A stretch of 64,000 nucleotides of DNA, from NCBI GenBank assembly GCA_034769895.1, contig CM068369.1:429995479-430059478 (forward strand). Reading direction: 5' to 3'. Within the stretch, counting starts at the first letter, position 1, and each line of letters begins with the position of its first letter. The position numbers and the translations under genes were made by a program. Of the stretch, positions 26,501-34,507 are shown piece by piece. Below the pieces are notes generated by a model, which was not told where the DNA came from, searched no databases, and saw nothing but the letters and a program-made list of their open reading frames with translations. This DNA comes from Magicicada septendecula (taxonomy: Eukaryota; Arthropoda; Insecta; Hemiptera; Cicadidae).

Positions 26501-27181
26501 AGGATGCACCGTGTTGGACATTATTAAACACGTTATGTATAGTTTCTACTACGAGTTCATTGTCGCGAAGTACGGACCGCGTGCGCGATTGTGTATGACG
26601 GATACGGACTCTTTGCTGTACAATATACGTACCGATAACGTGTACGACGACATTAGGAAGAACCTAAATCTATTCGATACGTCAGAATATCCCACGACCC
26701 ATCCCTGTTACAGCGGGGTAAATAAAAAACGTTTAGGAACGTTCAAGGACGAGACGCACGCGAAACCTATCGTCGAATTCGTCCGGTTACGCGCGAAATC
26801 GTATTCGCTTCTGGTGTTGCAGGACGACGGCAATAAAAAGGAGAAGCGCGTAGCGAAAGGGGTACCGCAAGTGGCTATACAAAACCGATTAACTCACGTG
26901 GATTACAAACGCTGTTTGCTGTCTCCAATGACATCGACATCGGCTAACCGACAAACGTACACGTCCGCGCAGATCATACGCAGCGAAGACCATCGACTCT
27001 ACACGCGCCAGATAGTGAAACTGTCGTTACCGCCGTACGACGACAAGAGATACGTCTTGGACGACGGGCAGAGAACGTTAGCCTACTGTCATTACAGAAT
27101 TCGCGAGACGGAAGAGGGACGCGACGGTTCAACAACGGGCCAGTGTAATACGGACCGCGAACCGCGAACCGCGAAATCGTG
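23534..27181 (+). pseudogene. Protein-primed family B DNA polymerase (Polinton pPolB), inactivated
   Basis: This enzyme would replicate the element from protein-primed ends. The N-terminal block carries SSYIPTPKK and VNVQNLYDEKCF. The exonuclease follows: Exo I YADFETFLRP (near 24,610), Exo II FFHNLRGYD, and Exo III YLKTDVVLL. Between Exo I and II lies a zinc/HNH-like block, CHLCKKS...NHDHVTGEYLGAAHNTCN. The polymerase palm has motif A YLDCTNLYGTAM (Asp codon 25,799-25,801), motif B KLMINTVYGK, motif C MTDTDSLLY, and the C-terminal DDKRYVLDDGQRTLAYCHYRI-like block, here ending HYRI. Lesions: in-frame stops at 23,618, 24,229, 24,878 and 25,750; frameshifts near 24,053, 24,735, 25,005, 25,765, 25,890 and 26,365. 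All catalytic motifs are still legible. ATG 23,534 is the likely start because it is in frame with the conserved N-terminal block; 23,639 is a later alternative. Total length (~1,200 codons) fits the family. Confidence 0.95.
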
Positions 27182-27189
27182 ATTCGGTA

Positions 27190-27905
27190 CACGTGAAGAG
27201 CGTTAGAGGCGGAGGATGAGGAGGGGGAATAAGATATATATATATATGTATATAGGAAGCGATTAAGTATATGACTGTAAACAACACAATGCGATGTAGT
27301 TTATTATAAGTACGTGTACAGTAGTTCAGTATATACGTTTGTGTACCGGATAGGATATCGAGGTGCGTTGTCCGAGTTTGTTCAGGTTATGTGCGAGAGA
27401 GAGAGAGAGAAAGAGAGATGAAAGTTTACAACCGGCTACGTCATTGTCGCGGTAGAAATACTCATAAACGTGGTCAGGTTGTCTGAGACGTGTCTCTGAC
27501 ACGGTGGAAACACCTGTAAACTCGTCTTGATTTAACAGAATCTTTATGTGCAATACGTGAAAAAAGACGCTTCTCGATATTCCAACCGTATACCGAACTA
27601 TTAGTTTAAGTGAAAAAAAAATAATAAAATAAATTAGCTTTAGTCAGCATTGTGTAGTGTACGTTTGATTTTTTTTTAACCCAACACTGTACACGTTAAA
27701 CGTTCTGAGTTCTTAGCGTGTTAGGTGTTTGATAACGCTGGAGTATGCCTGTTTCGTATGTCCGCGAAACGGGAAAATCACATACCGTTGTTGTAATTAT
27801 ACGCAATTGCCGCAATGATATGTATGACCCTCATTACAAAATTTATTACAACAAAAAAATTTAAGTCAGTGTATTTCACAATACTCGACCGGCTACAGGA
27901 AAATA
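27190..27905. other. Intergenic part of the Polinton
   Basis: It holds a short alternating TA run at about 27,233-27,252 and a (GA)n-like patch at about 27,395-27,418. I see no coding motif. It separates the polymerase from the next promoter module. Confidence 0.5.
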
Positions 27906-27910
27906 TTGTT

Positions 27911-28016
27911 ACAACTGTTGCATCATCTGACCGTGACACAGTACGGCGCAATTCAATTGATAGAACTGTTGTATCATATTATTGTGAAACAGTATGGTGC
28001 AATACGTGTTGACAGG
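27911..28016 (+). repeat. Two tandem ~53-bp units upstream of a promoter
   Basis: Unit 1 (about 27,911-27,963) and unit 2 (about 27,964-28,016) share AACTGTTG.ATCAT, then GTGA.ACAGTA.GG.GCAAT and TTGA.AG. Related sequence precedes the promoter in the left TIR (AACTGTTCCATCCACTGTG, minus strand). This suggests an upstream control block belonging to the promoter module. Confidence 0.65.
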
Positions 28017-28075
28017 ACGTTTTGCAATAGTTACACGCAACAGTACTACAGGGACGGGAGTGGAGATCGTCCGTC

Positions 28076-28111
28076 TATATAAACGGGGCTCGTTCGCTAT
28101 ACCATTCACTC
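28076..28111 (+). promoter_or_regulatory. TATA + Initiator core promoter before the 109-aa ORF
   Basis: TATATAA lies at 28,076-28,082 and TCACTC at 28,106-28,111; TATA start to Initiator A (28,108) is 32 nt. It is a diverged copy of the TIR module, sharing a GTGAAACAG...GGTGCAATACGTG upstream block with the left TIR. The CGAGCGAC element of other copies reads CAAGCAAC here, as expected from CpG decay. The ATG at 28,186 is 78 nt downstream of the Initiator A. Confidence 0.7.
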
Positions 28112-28185
28112 TTGTGTCGACAGTCGCAAGCAACGCATCGCAACCAGCGGACTTACTAAGCAAGCAAGCAACAACAACAAGCAAG

Positions 28186-28515
28186 ATGGAATCCTTTATA
28201 CAGAAATTTGGGAGCGTTACCGTTTATGAATACGTACGATGTCAGGACCTACAAACGGGGACGAAGTATCCGATTCGCCTATTGCAGAACGAGACGACGC
28301 GGTACGGACCTTCTCTAACAGCCGTTATAACTAGGGGAAAGGACGGCACGAGATTATTGAAGGTCTACCTGCCAAAGAGTTACGCGGAACTGTTTACGGA
28401 CGAGGAACTGCATGACGTACAACCGGACACGCTCTACCTACAACGGGCAAAGAGATCGTGTAGCGGACACTACTATTGCAAGATTGTAAAATATTGTTTG
28501 TATGTAATTTTGTAA
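28186..28515 (+). CDS. Small conserved-looking Polinton protein, 109 aa, function unknown
   Basis: The frame starts MESFIQKFGSVTVYEYV and continues to a stop at 28,513-28,515. I chose ATG 28,186 because it sits 78 nt below a core promoter; the frame is open further upstream only through that promoter. The pattern (a basic domain with RLLQNETTRYGPSLTAVI, then LKVYLPKSYAELFTDEEL) resembles small single-domain proteins I have seen in arthropod repeat-derived predictions. Its beta-rich look would suit an OB-fold-like nucleic-acid-binding protein, but that is inference. It is the only gene-like frame of the element with no visible lesion. At 330 bp this could be chance. The C-terminus (HYYCKIVKYCLYVIL) may be altered. 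Confidence 0.55.
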   Translation: MESFIQKFGSVTVYEYVRCQDLQTGTKYPIRLLQNETTRYGPSLTAVITRGKDGTRLLKVYLPKSYAELFTDEELHDVQPDTLYLQRAKRSCSGHYYCKIVKYCLYVIL

Positions 28516-28519
28516 CACT

Positions 28520-29100
28520 TTTTTATTTGTGTTTTTTTTATAATACTTGTATTGACGAACATTATAAGCGTTATTTTCCCCCCTCCCCGTTCCTTTACAC
28601 CCTTCAACCACCTCCACCACCACCACTTCCACTACCACCACCACCACCACTACCAACCCTTTAATACAAGCGACACGACACCGACTTGGGTCAGCGTTTC
28701 GTTCGCCGTTGACGGAGCAACATCTCTCCGAGGACCGATCGAGCCACACCTATACCAACAGACACACACAGCACAACACGGAGAGAGAATACTGATTCGC
28801 GAAGACGACTCACGATCGACCCTGACTAAAACATGCCATCACGCTCGGCCGACATTATTGACGTCATCGTTAGCTGTCCGGCAGTGGTATAACAGTCCGA
28901 TACACGGGAAGATTTAAGACAGTGACACGATGGAAAGCGAAGCGAACACACCTCGACTCAAGAGGAGAGTATAGTTTAGTGACAACCTGACGTTCTATTC
29001 TGTACCGTACTACTGTGAATCGCGTTCCGGTGAACTCGTAAGAAGACACAAGTATGCAACGAACGACAAAGAAGAAGAAGAACAACAACAACAACAGAAA
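28520..29100. other. Low-complexity CCA-rich stretch followed by TIR-like sequence
   Basis: A CCA/CCT-rich run covers about 28,577-28,660. The part from about 28,770 to 28,880 (ACAACACGGAGAGAGAATAC, then GACGACTCACGATCGA, then GACGTCATCG) resembles 32,500-32,590 and, more weakly, the TIR start. No protein is recognised, although a frame runs through 28,552-28,917. Confidence 0.45.
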
Positions 29101-29127
29101 TGTGAAAACGGTTGCAAGACGATAGCG

Positions 29128-30016
29128 ATGGAGCTGTACAGATCGGTGAGAAGAAATTTCGCGAGACGTGCGGTGCAGCTGAAGTGACTGTACGATCTCT
29201 ACCAAACCGATTTGGTGGAGATGATACCGTACGCTAAGTTGAACAAAAGCTAAAAGTACCTTATGACCGTTATAAACGCGTTCAGCAAGTTCGCGTACGC
29301 CGTCACGTTGAAAACTAAGACGGGACGGAAGTGGCGCGCGCACTTGAACCGATACTCATAACCAACAGAATAAAATATCTGCAGACGGACAACGGTAAAG
29401 AATACTACAACAGCACTGAACAGTCTCTGTTGGAAAAGTACAAGGTAAAGCTGTACTCGACGTTCAGTGAGAAAAAGCGTCGATCACAACGTTGAAGACC
29501 CGCATGTATCGCGCATTCAGCGAACAAGTGCATTACTGTTGGTTGGACATGTTACCCGGACTGGTGAAAGCGTAAAACGACAGCGTGCACAGAACGATCG
29601 GTATGAAATCCAACCGGGTGAACGAAAGCAACGAGCGGGTAGTGTTGGAACGTATCAAGGAGAACACACGGCCACGCGGTGCGCGCGAGAAAAAACCGAA
29701 ATTCACGGTCGATGACCGTGTTCGCTCGAGTAAACACAAAATGACGTTCGCGAGAGGGTACACGCCCAACTGGACCAATAAAATTTTCACCGTGCACGCG
29801 GTGAAACCCACCGTTCCCGTCACTCGCCTTCTGAAGGATTACGCTGGTGAAGTGGTGCGAGACGGCTTTTACGAGCACGAAATCAGGAAGTCGAACGTCG
29901 GTGACGTTTACTTGGTGGAGAAATTGTTGCAGCGCAAAGGCGACAGGGTGCGCGTGCGTAGGCTCGGATTCGGCGGTAAACACAATTCGTTGATACGCAA
30001 AAAAGATCTGATGTAA
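29128..30016 (+). pseudogene. Polinton DDE integrase with chromodomain, inactivated
   Basis: The retrovirus-like integrase would insert the element and make the 6-bp target duplication. After RSVRRNFARR comes the first catalytic block YQTDLVEMIPYA (Asp codon 29,209-29,211), then KYLMTVINAFSKFAYAV, then the second block LQTDNGKEYYN (Asp codon 29,388-29,390). The third block should contain a glutamate in an ERFNR-type context, but ASI runs straight into TTLKTRMYR near 29,486, so that glutamate is missing. WLDMLPGLV and HRTIGMK follow, then a C-terminal chromodomain-like YLVEKLLQRKGDRVRVRRLG. Stops lie at 29,185, 29,251 and 29,573; frameshifts near 29,335-29,375 and 29,475. The start is uncertain; an N-terminal zinc domain is not recognisable upstream. 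Confidence 0.93.
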
Positions 30017-30079
30017 ACACGGAATCAACGCGTAGCGTGCTACTATAACGCGACAGTACATTACGATGACAACATCGTC

Positions 30080-30355
30080 ATGTCGGCAGCGAACACTGTG
30101 AACGATGTCGTCTCACATCCAGTGTACAAGAAGTACATCTTGAATACGACGAACAAAGACTTCGAACGCATGCGTACATTCGTCTCTCTACACGAACATT
30201 TGCGACTGGTTACGAAGCGTGTGACAGGTTCCAAGCTCAGTCTAAGAGTACCGAGTAGCACGAACGGCGGGTTAGATCACTACAAAGAGTGCGCATGGTC
30301 GGATCCCGATTGTCAGGATTGTCGACACTTGGGTATGCAGTACCGTGTCCGGTGA
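30080..30355 (+). CDS. Hypothetical frame between integrase and ATPase
   Basis: This 91-codon frame starts MSAANTVNDVVSHPVYKKY and ends with a Cys-containing CAWSDPDCQDCRHLGMQY segment. I do not recognise it. It has the CpG-rich base use of its neighbours and lies in line with them, so it may be the remnant of a Polinton gene rather than a random frame. The C-x4-6-C-x2-C spacing could bind zinc, but this is weak. It starts 64 bp after the integrase stop. Confidence 0.3.
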   Translation: MSAANTVNDVVSHPVYKKYILNTTNKDFERMRTFVSLHEHLRLVTKRVTGSKLSLRVPSSTNGGLDHYKECAWSDPDCQDCRHLGMQYRVR

Positions 30356-30409
30356 GTGTTAGAACATAACACAACTGCTCAGTAGCCTGTGGTCGAACGA
30401 AGAAGAAGA

Positions 30410-30627
30410 AGAAAATGAAGATAGTACAACAAGCCCGAAAGGGTACCTCTGGTTAAGAGAGGCAAAATGCCCCTTGAAACCAATCATTTTTTGACTATGT
30501 AGGTTTATTACAATTGTAAAAACATTACATTACACAAGGTTCTTAGGTTCCCATCTACCCCCTCTACAGAGGGAGGGTGAAAAATTGACTTTTTTCAATC
30601 TTTATTTTTTTTTCTCAATTTTTATGA
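30410..30627. other. AT-rich insert-like segment before the ATPase fragment
   Basis: Composition changes sharply to T-rich host-like sequence. It includes CCCCCTCTACAGAGGGAGGG and a GTGAAAAATTGAC block followed by T tracts; a loosely similar CCATAGAGGGAACAAAATTTGAC stretch lies at about 36,167-36,187 outside the element. An inserted short element replacing the ATPase 5' half is the simplest explanation. Confidence 0.35.
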
Positions 30628-31134
30628 ATGTTTTCAAAATCACTGTTTCAACCCAAATACCGGATGTTGGAAACTCTGATGACACAGCTCGTTGACGACG
30701 GACTAGGTTATCAAGCGTCCAGTGAAAACGAAGAGGTACCGCCTCCCGACAAGGTCGACACCGCTTCCGTTATGGTATTTGCCGACATGTCTTGTGAAAA
30801 ACAATACAATATACGCAAGTATTTCGCTACGGGGCGACACAGCCATGTAGACACCTTCTACTTGTGCCAGACGTACAGTCAAATACCGAAGCAGCTGATT
30901 CATGACAACGCCAACTTCATAGTCTTGTTCAGACAGGACAATCTCAACTTGAAGCATGCGTACAACGATCAGGTCAACACGGACATGAAGTACGAAAGTT
31001 TAAGAACTTGTGCGCCGAAGCGTGAATAGACCGCCACTGTTTTCTCGTCGTGAACAAAGACTCATCCATCGATAACGGGTGGTACAGAATCGGTTTCGAT
31101 CGTTTCATAGTAGTAGTAGTACCACCGAACGAAT
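30628..31134 (+). pseudogene. Packaging-type ATPase (FtsK-HerA/A32-like), C-terminal fragment
   Basis: In virus-like Polintons this ATPase would pump DNA into capsids. The Walker B region reads VMVFADMSCEKQ (near 30,771-30,806), where the family usually has two acidic residues; here the first is Ala. Next come YFATGRHSHVDTFYLCQTYS and PKQLIHDNANFIVLFRQDN, both strongly family-like. A frameshift or stop at about 31,026 moves the end into another frame, reading CFLVVNKDSSIDNGWYRIGF. The N-terminal half with the Walker A loop is absent, and foreign-looking DNA precedes the fragment. It cannot be functional. Confidence 0.88.
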
Positions 31135-31268
31135 AAACAATCCTGTGTATACTGTTTGTGTAAACGGGCATTGACCGTTTCAGTAAAGGGGTTTATATAT
31201 CCACGACAAAGGTTGTACGTAAATACACGTGTTCCGAAGTCAATTCGTTAGTCGATCTACTGGCGTTC

Positions 31269-32325
31269 ATGAAGATGGACAACAAGGAGAAACTGGTCAT
31301 TCGTGATATCGAAACGATCAGCAATAACATACGGAAAGAATACCGTACGTTAAAATACGGTATCCAAGAAAAGGATGAAAAGCTAACAAGAAGTTACAAA
31401 CCGAACTTGGAACCGTTGAAAACTATTTTGCAAGCGTCGGTCGAAAAAAAACTTAAAACGACTGAAAAGCAGATGGTGACGATAACGGAAAGTAAGAAGA
31501 AACAAGAGGAGGAGGAGGAAGAGGAAAAGATAGATAAACAGCTAGTATACTCTAAACATGACAGTTCACAGCGTTTCCTAAACACATCCGTAGTTGGTGA
31601 GACGACGACGAGAACGACGGACGTTGATGAGGACGACGACCCTAGTTTAACAGTTGAAATACTGTTGAACACATCCGAAGGAAGACGTGAAGCAAGTAAT
31701 TATTTTCACAGCCAATACGAAGCCACTAGCATACGAATACATGAGCATGATCGTATCGGCTGATCGTGGTCAAAAGATGGATTATACGTACGGTGTAAGA
31801 CACAAAGACGGTAAATGGATGATAGGCGATTCGCAGGTGGAAATCGATAGAAACGATAATTTTGTTATCAATGGTGTACGATACAAAGGCACGCCGGGAC
31901 TTTTCGTACTGGTGTCCATGAAACGTCCGGATACCGGTGTTTACAACAAGGACGATCTCGCGACTTACAAGCGTATACTGGAAGCGACTAACGCACACAA
32001 ACTACATTATTTACCGACAACGCGAAGACACGCGAACAGAGAACCAAAGTGTACGAATATAATAGGTCCGTTGTTTCGAATGACACGTATGGGACGCAGA
32101 CACGTGAACATGGAAGTAAGGAGAGGAAACGATAAAATTGATTACGTGCACTGGGACGATCCGAACGAACTGGTGGACAGACTGCGATTGTTGATTGAAT
32201 CCCAACGCGCCAGTAACAGCGGTCACACGAACGAAATCGTCTCCATTGTGCAAGAACTGCGTGAACGTAAACAGTATGGTGCAATACGTGTTGACAGGTT
32301 GTTGTGCAATAGTTACACTCATTAG
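31269..32325 (+). pseudogene. Conserved Polinton protein of unknown function (PX/PY-type position), frameshifted
   Basis: The first frame (31,269-31,763) starts MKMDNKEKLVIRDIETI and has a Lys/Glu-rich coiled-coil-like middle with a run of nine Glu and Lys residues. Near 31,720 a frameshift passes into a second frame ending at 32,325. That frame carries DYTYGVRHKDGKWMIGDSQ, YKGTPGLFVLV and DYVHWDDPNELVDRLRLLIE. I recognise these blocks from many arthropod genome predictions linked to Polintons, where the C-terminal part is a named domain of unknown function; I am not certain of its number. The normal end, shortly after SIVQELRE, is here extended into the following TIR-like repeat, which suggests the duplication cut off the original terminus. 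A capsid-associated role is only inference. Confidence 0.8.
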
Positions 32326-32590
32326 TAGAACAGGAGGGATTGTCCGTCTTTGTAAACGTGGCTCGTTCGCTATACCGTTCAGTCTTGTGTCTACAGTCGC
32401 GAGCGACGCTTCGTCCCGAGCCCGAGCGCTGCACCGACCCCGGCCGCCAGCATACACATACACGCCAACAGTACCCACCCTCCCCTGCCTCCGTCGGCCC
32501 GCGTACAACACGGCGAGAATACTAGGCTAGGAGGACACGTGTCGACCAACTGACCTAGTCAACGACCTCACGATCAGCTGCTCATGACGT
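32270..32590 (+). repeat. Internal degenerate copy of the TIR module
   Basis: It starts AAACAGTATGGTGCAATACG and shares TTGACAGG and TGCAATAGTTACAC with 27,984-28,035. It continues through a TATA-less-looking promoter copy into GCGTACAACACGGCGAGAATA, which resembles GGTACAACATGGGGAGAATC in the real right TIR. It ends just before the true right TIR, so two TIR-like units stand in tandem at the right end. Confidence 0.7.
32349..32384 (+). promoter_or_regulatory. Degenerate core promoter in the internal TIR-like copy
   Basis: TTTGTAA at 32,349-32,355 stands where other copies have TATATAA, and TCAGTC lies at 32,379-32,384. The distance to the Initiator A (32,381) is again 32 nt. CGAGCGAC is kept at +20. 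The TATA box looks decayed, so activity is doubtful. Confidence 0.55.
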
Positions 32591-32599
32591 CACTGAAAC

Positions 32600-33198
32600 A
32601 GTAGTATTGAGTTACACTCATTAGTGGAACAAGAGGGGGATTGTCTACCTGTATAAACGAGGCTCGTTAGCTATCCCGTTCAGTCTTGTCTCGACACTCG
32701 CGAGCGACGCATTGTCCGGAGCTCGAGCTGGACCACGGCATCGTCTCCAAGATGTCCGCGACCTAGACCGAAATCAACGAGACTGAAATGAACGAGAGCT
32801 AGACCGAAATCAACGTGATCGAGACTGAAATGAACGAGTGCGAATTATTTTGCGAAAAATTCGAACACACACACACACACACACACACCCCACGCCCTAT
32901 AGGTACAACATGGGGAGAATCCGGAAACAGTGGACCGGGGGGTGGTGGTGGTGGTGGTGGTGGTGAACTCGCGAACTTGACCTACCTCAACAGCCACTGC
33001 CACGTCACTGACCTCACTCAACGTTGTTTCAACTGTTGAGAAAGGTCATGGACAGCTGAAACAATGGCCGTCATTGTTGGCATAGGATAACAATGACCCC
33101 CATTGTTGGTCCAGTGACGTCACTGGCTGTTGAGGTAGGCATGATCGTGATGTCACCCCCCCCGTCCACTGTTTCCGGATTCTCCCCAACACACTACT
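32600..33198 (-). repeat. Polinton right terminal inverted repeat
   Basis: It ends GGGGAGAA's complement, reading TCTCCCCAACACACTACT at the outer edge, and mirrors 20,178-20,765. It contains the outward promoter at 32,650, a (CA)11 tract at 32,866-32,888 and a (GGT)n run at 32,939-32,963 that are expanded relative to the left copy. The small open frame at 32,815-33,039 follows from these runs. Confidence 0.93.
32650..32685 (+). promoter_or_regulatory. TATA + Initiator core promoter, right TIR, outward-facing
   Basis: TGTATAA lies at 32,650-32,656 (TATAAA at 32,652) and TCAGTC at 32,680-32,685; aligned TATA start to Initiator A (32,682) is 32 nt. CGAGCGAC follows at +20. Transcription would run right, through the TIR and into host DNA. 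Confidence 0.7.
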
Positions 33199-34505
33199 GT
33201 TGTGTAAGTAATTAATGATAAGCAGTTTACGGCTGTGGCGCTTACTATACACATTACAATAAATTTATAAATGCAGTAGACTAATTAAGAAAACATTGGA
33301 ATAGAAAGACGAGTTAACAAAAAAAATAAGTAAACTGTTTACTTTATTTCAAGAAAATGTAACGTTATATACAGTGTACTTGGCGTTTGATTTGCTCAAA
33401 TGCGTTAGTAGCGGCAGCCGTACGGTAAGGCTGGATCCAATCCATCACCAGATAAATCCTGCAATTTACTTGGCTGTTGGGCTTCTCGGAAAAAACTTCA
33501 GCTCACGCGATGTGAGCGTTGTAGAGAAATGGAGAACTCAAAAAATTTGTTACTTTTCTTTAATTTCTTTGCTTTATTATTATCACCGCCGTAGGTTTGC
33601 TGTTATTACCGTCTTGAGAATTCTGCACAACTCGTTTGTAAGATCAAGTTTTTAAATTCAATTTACGTAAAAACTCTATAAAAGTTGATTACGTTACCTT
33701 ATATTCTGTGTTTCGCTATGAAAAATTTTACACATACACACAAACAAACAAAAACATATACATGTATTTTAGGTAACATTATTCACAAGTAATATTTTTG
33801 TTCGTATTATTAGTTAGTTAATTTTATTATTAACTTCCATTTTTCACCGATTATCTACTTATTTTATTTATTTTATAATTTGTGTTTTTATTAAAAATAT
33901 TTATATTTAATTTTCAGCATTTATTATAGACGGGAAGACGTAATATGTAATATGCTCTTTGGAAAGTAAACTGCCAAAGTTGTATAATATTATAAAATGT
34001 ATTGAAATTTTATTTGAGATTACAAAGTTGATACTAAACTATTCAGGACAAATATCAGTAATTCATTCAGCAATTGTAACATATGATATTAAGGAACCGA
34101 GAAACCAAACACAAGATGAAGGATAATTGTAACTAAGGCACTGAATATAAGATAATAAAAGAATATAATGTTTCGGATTATGGTACATTCTAATTGGAAG
34201 GGGATTATTAGATCAATGGATATTACACCTGGTTATTAATTCAGAGGTGCTGTTGTCAGATTCCCGTGGGTATAAAAAAAGCAAGGTTTGCGTTTTCAAC
34301 CCTCAAGTCAACACAAACTGCAAAAATAAGTACCTTCAATGGAATCTTGTTGTAATAATTTGTGGTTGTACCAAGTGCTGCTCACACTATCTTCCTTATA
34401 TACTGACTGGTTCAAATTAGGGCAGTTTACCCTGGCTTAATCATAAACTATTTCGGTGTTATAACGAAGGGTCTATTATGATGACGACGACGACGACGAT
34501 AATAA
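33199..34505. other. AT-rich DNA right of the Polinton, no gene recognised
   Basis: I see no coding motif. A 93-codon frame at 33,374-33,655 has no family resemblance. A short (GAC/GAT)n run at about 34,480-34,500 abuts the poly(T) of the next element. Confidence 0.5.
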
Positions 34506-34507
34506 TG

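Larger units (their letters stand above)
20178..33198 (+). mobile_element. Polinton/Maverick (adintovirus-like) element, 13.0 kb, degraded
   Basis: Both ends carry a ~600-bp inverted repeat starting AGTAGTGTGTTGGGG; the element therefore reads AG at its 5' end and CT at its 3' end. The six flanking bases TTTGTT on the left and GTTGTG on the right agree at four positions, consistent with a decayed 6-bp target duplication, the Polinton hallmark. Inside, all on +, are the pPolB polymerase, a short ORF, the DDE integrase with chromodomain, a packaging-type ATPase fragment and a conserved Polinton protein. Polintons are usually 15-20 kb; this one is shorter, and I cannot find the double jelly-roll capsid, minor capsid or cysteine protease genes. 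Nearly every gene has frameshifts and stops, so the copy is dead. Its CpG-rich coding body contrasts with the AT-rich host DNA. Confidence 0.95.

Noticed and set aside
28438-28749. Val-rich minus-strand frame
   Set aside because: It is the complement of the CCA-rich low-complexity run.
31194-31242. A sixth core promoter before the PX/PY-type gene (TATATAT at 31,194)
   Set aside because: No Initiator lies 32 nt downstream; the nearest TCA is about 48 nt away.
32815-33039. 74-codon frame in the right TIR
   Set aside because: It runs through (CA)n and (GGT)n; the matching left-TIR frame differs after the shared start, so no selection is visible.
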